Part shown: in pieces, positions 60,101-64,000 of the stretch | Layout: each line of letters begins with the position of its first letter | How positions within the stretch are numbered: position 1 is the stretch's first letter | NCBI GenBank assembly: GCA_000469685.2 | Contig: LS997563.1 | Location: 21,876,935 to 21,940,934 of the forward strand | Length of the DNA: 64,000 nt | Source: Haemonchus contortus | Taxonomy: Eukaryota > Nematoda > Chromadorea > Rhabditida > Trichostrongylidae | Direction: 5' to 3' | Program-made: the position numbers and the translations under genes | Notes under the pieces: model-generated | What the model saw: only the letters and a program-made list of their open reading frames with translations | Database searches by the model: none | What the model was told of the DNA's origin: nothing

Positions 60101-61091
60101 TGACTGATTGTTTCCATTCTGATGAAAGAGCTGAAATCCCTTTCGTTTCTATAGAAGTGTTGATCTAAACTTCAAAGAAACTTGTGGTTGCCTAATTTTT
60201 TTTTTGATGCTAACCGCGAACATATATTACTGAAGTATGAATGAAATCCACCGAACAGTATGTTCTATTTTTGACGTGGCATGTACTCGGTGTTCGGTGG
60301 ATTTCATTCATTTATCCTAGCTGTGGTCCTTTTTATGGACTTGTTTCAACATATGCTAGTGAATCAGTATTTCGAATCTGATTGATTTTATACGAGTGTG
60401 CTTGACCAATTATTCAGCGGTTTTGTCACGTTGGCTTGTGGTAATCACTGAGTCGGATATAGCGGGGTTTCTTAGAATCCTCCATATTTATCAGTAAGAT
60501 ATTTCTAGGCATTCCATATCCCGTCTTTCCTCCAAATGGGCGTACTATTCGTGTTGCTCGTGTTGATATCGTATCTCGTCTTATTTACCCTTTCTTCTAT
60601 GTTTACGTCAATCCCGATCTCCGCTCAGTATGTTTTTTCTTATCGTTGTTCTTCAATCCTTCAAGCACATTACATTTATTTTTAGGTGATTCAAGTAAAA
60701 CAACTAATAGGTTCGATGTTTGGTGATGGTCAGCGAGCAGCGGTTGCTTCGAGGTTAGTGTTGGAACGGGATTCGCAAGCAAACGGATTGGTATTACTCG
60801 ACTCACCGGCTATGAACTTTGCCGATGTGCTACAACAGTGCTTCTCTGGAGTGCCACTGGTAATCATTTTGGTCGAAGATTCATATTAAATTACTTGTTC
60901 TCTCAAAGAAATTCATGAGGCAGAATGTCTTATAATTGCTTTGTAGCTGTACTGTGATAGCGGAACGAAGGGCAGTTCTGAGGTCAAGGTTGAAGAAGAT
61001 AGAAGAAAACCATTGAACGAGAGCATTATGTTTGCTGTGCTGGATCGGAAGAAATTCGCACAAGTTCTTTTGATAGAATTGCCACCGCAAG
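45109..61091 (+). CDS. Ubiquitin carboxyl-terminal hydrolase, USP47 type (17 exons, both ends missing)
   Basis: This is a cysteine protease that removes ubiquitin from proteins. Exons: 45109-45218, 45371-45444, 45503-45666, 45758-45863, 45919-46042, 47017-47112, 47168-47265, 47318-47424, 47843-48002, 48101-48245, 48303-48434, 48494-48598, 48656-48805, 48870-48942, 48971-49023, 60686-60859 and 60947-61091. Every junction keeps phase, giving 2016 nt or about 672 residues. The Cys box is [20 protein letters not shown]. Next come [16 protein letters not shown], a zinc pair CLKCG and [28 protein letters not shown], and the His box [19 protein letters not shown] with [10 protein letters not shown] and NAYMLMYRK. 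The distal exons match the USP47 C-terminal ubiquitin-like region. About 180 N-terminal and 400 C-terminal residues expected from vertebrate USP47 are not found. The active site looks intact. USP7 was considered, but the AMTCYLNSL and MHRIKLNDR words favour USP47. Confidence 0.93.
46649..46886. repeat. GC-rich foldback element, family Y, copy 3, in a USP47 intron
   Basis: It begins ACATACGTGCGTCCGAAGAT and ends with the inverted ATCCTCGTACGCACGTATGT. The AGCAGAGTAG / CTACTCTACTTC pair sits in the middle. It lies in the 974 bp intron between exons 5 and 6. Confidence 0.7.
47266..47317 (+). other. GC-AG intron of USP47
   Basis: The exon ends GATAG and is followed by GCAAGT, a GC donor with otherwise good consensus. 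The acceptor is TATTTAG. Only this junction restores R-M-T-F-P in frame after LND. It is 52 nt long. Confidence 0.85.
49330..49740. repeat. Dispersed repeat block
   Basis: The part 49340-49420 (CAGATTACGCCCACTTTGCG) matches pieces at 13560 and 43680. The part 49631-49730 (GTCGCATGCGGCGGGTTAGC) matches 55230-55337. Confidence 0.6.
49891..50800 (+). mobile_element. mariner-type transposon, internally deleted
   Basis: The terminal inverted repeats are TTGGGTTGTAACATAAGTTC at the left and its near-perfect inverse at 50777-50800. A TA dinucleotide precedes the left end. The total is 910 bp, shorter than the usual 1.3 kb. The missing part is the N-terminal half of the transposase gene. Confidence 0.85.
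50255..50720 (+). pseudogene. mariner transposase C-terminal half, frameshifted
   Basis: Across frames it reads [16 protein letters not shown] (second catalytic block), [40 protein letters not shown] (third catalytic D region) and then [20 protein letters not shown] and [14 protein letters not shown]. Frameshifts occur at about 50375 and 50560. The DNA-binding N-terminal half is absent, so it is not functional. The match to the mariner (rather than Tc1) family is clear. Confidence 0.85.
51290..52187. repeat. Satellite-like tandem array, left part (units of about 120-150 bp)
   Basis: Units start GGGATGCGGCAAAAAGG and contain CAAATGTGGTCAAATCCCAG, a GTGGGCGGGGCTTAGATC core and TTTATAACTCTATTCAGAAA. 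Units begin near 51519, 51649, 51775, 51896, 52045 and 52168. The last unit is broken by an insertion after 52187 and resumes at 54357. Confidence 0.85.
52559..52880 (+). pseudogene. Tc1-like transposase DNA-binding half, left arm
   Basis: It reads [60 protein letters not shown]: a pair of helix-turn-helix units joined by a GR-type linker. It stops at KTMK. Its partner is on the other arm. Confidence 0.8.
53130..53445 (-). pseudogene. Tc1-like transposase DNA-binding half, right arm
   Basis: This is the same protein segment as the left arm, read on the minus strand ([32 protein letters not shown], then [20 protein letters not shown] and [13 protein letters not shown]). A frameshift lies near 53260. 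Confidence 0.8.
54357..54560. repeat. Satellite-like tandem array, right part
   Basis: It resumes with GGTGTCACAGAACAAATGTG directly after the piggyBac-like right end, followed by diverged units (GAACGCGGGAAAAAGGTGCC). Confidence 0.75.
55225..55415. repeat. Dispersed GC-rich repeat
   Basis: The part 55230-55337 matches 49631-49730 (GTCGCATGCGGCGGGT, GATACGTGACAGACGTC). The part 55345-55415 carries GATCGCGCGATCGATCG and AATCGTGGACTATG as at 22030-22210. Confidence 0.55.
55416..56055 (+). pseudogene. CR1-like reverse transcriptase, 5' part (split by LTR element)
   Basis: Motif B is [16 protein letters not shown]. Motif C, FADDLKLY, appears in the second copy of a 59 bp tandem duplication (55505-55563 and 55564-55622); the first copy reads FADE. 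Further on, in another frame, [20 protein letters not shown] is the thumb region. The gene continues after the LTR element at 59834. Confidence 0.7.
56061..56221 (+). repeat. 5' LTR (161 bp)
   Basis: It starts TGTTGTAGTAG and ends CGCAACA. A TATATAAA box is at 56137-56144 and an AATAAA signal at 56180-56185, giving a very short R region. The only difference seen from the 3' LTR is one inserted base (CTTATCCTTTCG against CTTATCACTTTCG, scored as one indel plus at most one alignment shift). Confidence 0.92.
56224..56240 (+). other. Probable tRNA primer binding site
   Basis: TGGCGATCAGGTGAGGG begins two bases after the 5' LTR. TGG fits pairing with a tRNA CCA end. The tRNA was not identified. 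Confidence 0.6.
56244..57332 (+). CDS. Gag-like polyprotein fused to a protease stub (362 aa)
   Basis: This is the structural protein of the LTR element, which packages its RNA in cytoplasmic particles. The N-terminus is a Gln/Met/Glu-rich coiled coil ([20 protein letters not shown]). The capsid-like part follows at residues 60-235 ([15 protein letters not shown]). Then comes a basic stretch, [17 protein letters not shown]. Near residue 328 [13 protein letters not shown] is the start of the aspartic protease, but the D-S/T-G active site is missing because of the deletion. The last 28 codons are RT sequence read in the wrong frame. No clear CCHC zinc knuckle remains. The start is the first ATG after the primer site. 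Confidence 0.85.
   Translation: MDKLTEILALMQDQMERQERMLLLMQKQQKDTSESFLRALEMMEARINGANPAAVKYSIFDSLCRRIDKFNFDAENGRTFDIWFKRFKDVFDNDCTEPSEQEKTRLLVSRLDEDCHQLFCGSIAPRSPSELSWDEAVATMDRLFGSAKTLFRRRFECFKIMYDHQDFNSYETLVRTRCSDAKFDSISFDGLQCLVYVAGFQGAEFADYRTRLLRKLDQGDNITIKDLTAECQLIKSYKEDARMLESTANPNIAINHVGRKRKRRNFNLKQKPRSRKEFNALRNPRSGKQESLPPSRPQTRRNSARSCQIKSIEDALRKDAQPHLEVEVNGRPLKPLIRTEDCSATIASRLASSLRQASSNKS
57242..59644 (+). CDS. Truncated Pol: C-terminal RT, RNase H and integrase
   Basis: The coherent pol frame begins at the deletion junction ([20 protein letters not shown] at about 57245) and has no ATG of its own before 57338. RT keeps YLDDVIV (catalytic DD) but lacks motif A. RNase H has [10 protein letters not shown], a KEALA glutamate and TDHKPL. 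Integrase has the HHCC finger ([13 protein letters not shown]) and DD35E residues in [17 protein letters not shown] and QPERF, spaced 34-35 between the second D and the E. A GDFVW region and a basic tail end it. RT cannot work alone; integrase and RNase H look intact. Expression would need read-through or frameshift from gag. Confidence 0.9.
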   Translation, partial: ETINTHRGLLRYNRLPFGVKSAPGIFQQIIDSMICGLEGCAAYLDDVIVTGRNIEEHVANLEALFKRISDYGFRVRVDKCNFLMPQLRYLGNIIDSTGRRPDPAKIEVIRKMPNPTDIGQVRSFLGMLNYYGHFISEMRQLRAPLDDLLRKNAPFKWSAECQDAFQRAKDVLASDLLLTHYDPSKEIVIAADASEYGLGAVISHRLSDGTEKAIHHASRSLTAAERNYGQVEKEALAITFALRKFHRYIYGRHFKLLTDHKPLLAIFGSKKGVPVYTANRLQRWALIVKNYDFTIEYRHTTNFGQADALSRLIAEQSTKEEDVVIAAIEKDASTIFVNAVSSLPVDARKIAEETSKDPNLKEVLHFVRSGEWPKKSDVARKFNSFKESFSTQNGCLLIGDRIVIPDTLRKAVLSELHDGHPGMTRMKMLARNYVYWTNINDDIETFVRTCRRCQETAKNPIKTTLHSWPIEDKPWNRIHADFAGPMNGKMYFVIVDAYSKWPEIVEMSSVTTSCTIRELRRLFAQFGNPQTLVTDNGTQFTSAEFDDFCTKNGIRHIKSPPFHPQSNGQPERFVDTFKRNFKKMKESSSPTEALQNFLQTYRRTPCPSAPGGQSPAELFLGRQIRTRLNLLKPCAITNSNKRDQKMEAQYNRHHGAKDKQFNIGDFVWAKDYRSGWPKQTPGQVLQRHGDRLYDIAVNGEIWKRHANQLRLRVNSDEHTPVPTTELAELQLLPMSAPANVTEERETKQSTIAGGPQLTPAMDSITRTTPFETQEIDGQRPTRSRRAPKRLMVDPKKKTYA
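59658..59666 (+). other. Polypurine tract
   Basis: GGGGGGAGG lies immediately before the 3' LTR, where second-strand priming is expected. Confidence 0.85.
59667..59828 (+). repeat. 3' LTR (162 bp)
   Basis: It is the direct copy of the 5' LTR, TGTTG...CAACA, with TATA and AATAAA in the same places. Confidence 0.92.
59834..60050 (+). pseudogene. CR1-like reverse transcriptase, 3' part after the LTR element
   Basis: In one frame it gives [20 protein letters not shown] and [14 protein letters not shown], the usual connection-domain block (YVRPILEYGTPVW-like) that follows the RT thumb. It is in the same orientation as the piece at 55416-56055, so the LTR element landed inside this older RT. Confidence 0.7.
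60238..60310. repeat. 20 bp perfect inverted repeat with 33 nt loop
   Basis: TGAATGAAATCCACCGAACA (60238-60257) pairs perfectly with 60291-60310. It lies in the large USP47 intron, about 375 bp before exon 16. Confidence 0.75.
60686..61091 (+). CDS. Distal USP47 exons 16 and 17
   Basis: Exon 60686-60859 ([36 protein letters not shown]) and exon 60947-61091 ([35 protein letters not shown]) line up in order with the ubiquitin-like stretch after the USP47 catalytic domain. Exon 17 ends in phase 1 with donor GTTCGT. No later exon is seen before 64000, so the gene must continue to the right. Confidence 0.85.
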
Positions 61092-61619
61092 GTTCGTTTT
61101 GAAATTCGCCCGCTTTGCTTCACATTTTTCTTTCGGTTGCGAACGTTGATTGAGGTGGTGCGAATAATCGAAAAATTGGCTACAGCTAGATTGGTTTATA
61201 AATATTATTTGCCATAGCTCATACATAGGAGGTCGGCGAAACTCGATTTAGTGAATCATGACTTTAAAGGCATTTATCTACTAACCTTGATTCACAGTCT
61301 ATGCAATTATCCGTTACTAATCGAATCTAGCAATGAGTCCTAATCTGAATTTTGTGGCGTGTTTTTGAATTATTTTCGAAGTCAGCCAGATAGTCTCAGC
61401 AATTCGCCAAATACGGTAGTCATTGCATCCCTGCATTTGTACGAATTCTTTTTCAAATATTCAAATATTCAGAAAATAACTTTGATAAATTTGCCCAAAA
61501 CCCACTGCAGGTCGATCTCCTCAATTATTCCTTGTTGTTTTCGCTAAGTACCCCCTGTTCCGCTGACCACTGAATCGACAACTTGGATCATTCAAGCTTC
61601 CTTCCCTTTATGTTGCGCG

Positions 61620-62400
61620 GCTAACATGTCCTAGAGTCTTCCCTTGCTCTCCGTTATCAGAACGATGTAATCAGCGTGACTGGCGATCTATCCACAAGTC
61701 CTTTTGAGATGATACCCAGTGTTCATAAGAAGACAAAAGGGCTGAGAGTTAATCCTTTATGTACCCCAACCGTGATGTTTACTGACTTTTTGAGGCCCTA
61801 AGGGGTGCATGTAGTCGTCTTGGATTCATCCATTACGTAGCTATGGCATATAAGCCATTAAGAAGGCGAGGGCAAGCGGGGTCGCGGTAGTGTAAGGGAT
61901 AGAGCACGGTGCCTGGAAAGCACAAGTAACAGCGCGGGTTCGAGTCCCGTTCGAGACTCAAATTTTGTCCAAATCGCCAACCTTGTGAGACTTTCGCATG
62001 GCTAACTGCGGCGATGTAACAGCAGTTAACAAACCAACAAGTCATCCTTTACACATGTCATTGACCAGGATGTTCTGGAACGGTTTTTCGTACTGGACAA
62101 AAAGAAGTGGTTCCAGATCAAGGTAGACTAGGTAGTGGAATCTATGCTTTCCTTAAATTTTCTATTTCACTTGTTAGCTGCAGGGATGGCATCCGCCGTT
62201 AATCTTTCTAGCATGAAGCCGAGTCGCTCCTGAAAGTAAAAGGGCACCCCTCGGGTTGACTAACTTCTCATAGAGCTTCATTGTGTGGACAGTCAAGATG
62301 ATCCCATGGTAGTTGAAACACTCCCTCGCGTCTCCTTTCTGCCCAGATCAGGGGAAGAGGTTGATCAAAAGTGGTGTAAGATGAAGGCCAGCTTTGTAAT
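61620..62400 (-). pseudogene. RTE remnant of the 31430-34560 family, split by a SINE
   Basis: The part 61630-61800 matches 32280-32480 (CCTTGCTCTCCG, ATCAGAACGATGTAATCAGC). After the SINE, 62060-62400 matches 32500-32850 (GTTCTGGAACG, GATGGCATCCG, TCTAGCATGAAGCCGA). It lies on the same strand as the better copy and is heavily decayed. Confidence 0.75.
61845..62035 (+). mobile_element. tRNA-derived SINE, copy 2
   Basis: It has the head (61881-61957) with A box TAGTGTAAGGGA and B box GGTTCGAGTCC, flanked by the same 5' TATGGCATATAAGCCATTAA and 3' ATCGCCAACCTTGTGAGAC as copy 1. It ends near GTTAACAAACC. It interrupts the RTE remnant at a point matching about 32480-32500. Confidence 0.75.
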
Positions 62401-62497
62401 CTCGCTTCGTTTTGATTGAAGTTGCTAGCTTTTGATGGGATGAAAATGGTCATGTAGGTTATAAATTTTATTCATGCCCGAATTCACACAGAGGCGC

Positions 62498-62885
62498 GGG
62501 TCCGGGAACTTCTCCTTGAGGGCGGCGTCGCGCACGCCGCACCCGCTGCGTATCGCAGGGTTGCGATGGCAGATTGGAGCGCGCAATTTGTGAGGTGGGG
62601 AGTCCTTTAATTTTTTGAATTGGCTGACCGCTCTCTTCAATTTCAATGCAGTCTTCATCGTCGCTTACATAGGACGAGTCATTCTAACTAATCAAGCCTA
62701 ATGAACATAAAAATGAAAAAGAAATAGAAAAGATCAATCAAATCTAGTAAAAAAGAAGGGCAGTTAACGAAAAATTCCGCGTCCTATCGATTGGCGGGGA
62801 GGCGGGGGGAGTACGGTAGTCGTGAGCGACATTTGCCGCATGCCGTAAGGGAGAATGCCGCAATCGGGGAGAAGTTCCGTTACTT
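62498..62885. mobile_element. MULE-like MITE, copy 2 (9 bp target duplication)
   Basis: The 388 bp unit is flanked by CAGAGGCGC (62489-62497) and CAGAGACGC (62886-62894). The terminal GGGTCCGGGAACTTCTCC and the interior match copy 1 at 36538-36916 in the same orientation. Confidence 0.78.
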
Positions 62886-62899
62886 CAGAGACGCACATG

Positions 62900-64000
62900 C
62901 TTGCGACTGATTTTTTTATTGTGGTCCCGCGGTATCGAAGCGAAATAATCGCATTTACCCCTTGAAACTGTGTCGCAATCATTCGAATTTGATCCATACA
63001 ATTTGCGCCCAATCATCTTTGACTTTCTACGGCACCCCGTAGGACATGGGTCCCACACAGCTCAACTGGTACGAGATTCTTCTGGAATAATAAAGGCACT
63101 GAGCTGCTCGACGACGGGCTTGCAAGTCATTGTATAGGCCAAATACGCGGATGCGACGGTGGCCGCTAGGCGCACCGCGCGCGCCTCGGCCCATCTTTAC
63201 TCGGCCGCCACAACTCGGCCGTATGTGCGCGCGTTCTGCGCGTTCCTTCGCATAGCCTAGTCAGTCGTCACTCGTCATGCACCGCGACCGGCTAGCTGTC
63301 GGCTGCTGGTCGCGGTGCGTGTATAGCCGGGCAACGCTGTGAAGGTGCCTATAAGGCATCGGAGCGCCAGTGTAAGTATCCGAGCACCCCTCTTCGAGGG
63401 CGTGCAGTTGTCACCCGTCGGATACTGAGGAAGGAAGGCAAGAAGACCGCCGAGGCCAATGGGGGTCTGGAATGTAGAGCTGAAGGATCTTGCCTTGAAG
63501 GAAGCCTGAAGATCGAGGGCTAGGTGAGTGTCGTGCTTTGTATATATGCTGTATATATATATATATTGCGACATTGCCATATTTGATATGTCTTATTCTT
63601 GATAATCACTTTATACTCTTGTGATATTCCTTGGCTCTGACCCACATGTCTATCCTCATAGTGTAGTTCCCTATTTGGTATTCTGTAGTTATAGTGTAGT
63701 TCGTAGTTAGCATAATAAACCAGTGTTCCTTACTTTTGTACTTGTTTCGGGGAAGTAAGTGAGGTAGGGCACTCTGGTTGGTCGCGACGGGAGAAGTAGG
63801 TTATGTCGCCGCGTTCAGTCAGCTGGTCCCTGTGTCGGGGGCACGGATCCCGTCGTGAGGTACCAGGCTGAGGTTGCTCGGCCAAGCGATGGCCTTCCCA
63901 GCCGACACCCGTTGGTCCTCGGTGGGTTGGTCCGCCCTCCTGTCTCGGGGCGCAGGTAGGGCGTGGTGGTCCGCTGAGCGAGGAGGTCTGAGGTGCTCGT
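62900..64000. other. GC-rich unassigned block with LTR-like signals
   Basis: There is no coding motif. A (TA)n run is at 63550-63566 and AATAAACC at 63714, followed by GC-rich tandem-like text to the window end. The right-hand part could be the start of an LTR element or simply the next USP47 intron segment; I cannot decide. Confidence 0.3.

Larger units (their letters stand above)
49024..60685 (+). other. 11.66 kb intron of USP47 filled with transposons
   Basis: The donor GTGAGTAA follows exon 15 and the acceptor TTTTTAG precedes exon 16. Within it are mariner, satellite, piggyBac-like, Tc1 foldback, CR1-like and Ty3/gypsy sequences. The other introns of the gene are 52-974 bp. Confidence 0.8.

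Noticed and set aside
61881..61957. A true tRNA gene
   Set aside because: Flanks are repeated at 6021-6091 and the anticodon arm is irregular, so a SINE head fits better.

Overview
This window is animal nuclear DNA, most likely from a clade V parasitic nematode such as a strongylid or hookworm. Two conserved genes are cut into many small exons. The rest is crowded with degraded RTE/CR1-type retrotransposons, Tc1/mariner elements and small inverted-repeat elements. I see no bacterial-style operon, CRISPR array or rRNA gene. The species assignment is an inference from gene structure and repeat content. Coordinates are read by eye and splice sites were set by reading frame and GT/GC..AG rules, so single-base errors are possible, mainly at repeat edges.

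Two host genes can be reconstructed. On the minus strand (11841-20613) lies a complete eight-exon gene for transcription elongation factor TFIIS, about 306 residues, with the N-terminal LW domain, the polymerase-binding domain II and the C-terminal zinc ribbon with its acidic DE hairpin. On the plus strand (45109-61091) are 17 exons of a ubiquitin-specific protease of the USP47 type. They carry the Cys and His boxes and the start of the C-terminal ubiquitin-like region. The gene lacks its N-terminal exons and runs off the right side. All exon phases in both genes agree. The USP47 gene holds an intron of about 11.7 kb (49024-60685) packed with transposons.

Layout by region. 1-3.9 kb: nothing recognised. 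3.9-11 kb: a small inverted-repeat element, an LTR-like GC-rich block, a tRNA-derived SINE, CR1-like RT remains and two degraded RTE copies in a row. 11.8-20.6 kb: TFIIS, with repeats in its introns. 21-25.7 kb: foldback elements and GC-rich tandem repeats. 26-30.8 kb: a Tc1-like transposon split by a 3.1 kb RTE element, with both target duplications readable. 31.4-34.6 kb: a second RTE family copy with a tRNA-like module at its 5' end. 34.7-41 kb: small DNA elements, including a MULE-like one with a 10 bp target duplication. 44-49 kb: an RTE endonuclease fragment, a 92 nt perfect-looking hairpin and the USP47 exons. 49.9-60 kb (inside the big intron): an internally deleted mariner; a satellite array split by a piggyBac-like element that is itself split by a Tc1-like foldback hairpin; and a young Ty3/gypsy LTR element inserted in an older CR1-like RT. 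61.6-62.9 kb: an RTE remnant split by the second SINE copy, then the second MULE-like copy. 63-64 kb: a GC-rich unassigned block.

The two host genes are housekeeping genes (polymerase II elongation; deubiquitination) and are not obviously linked in function. The more unusual content is the layered transposon history, in which several nested insertions can be ordered in time from intact target-site duplications.
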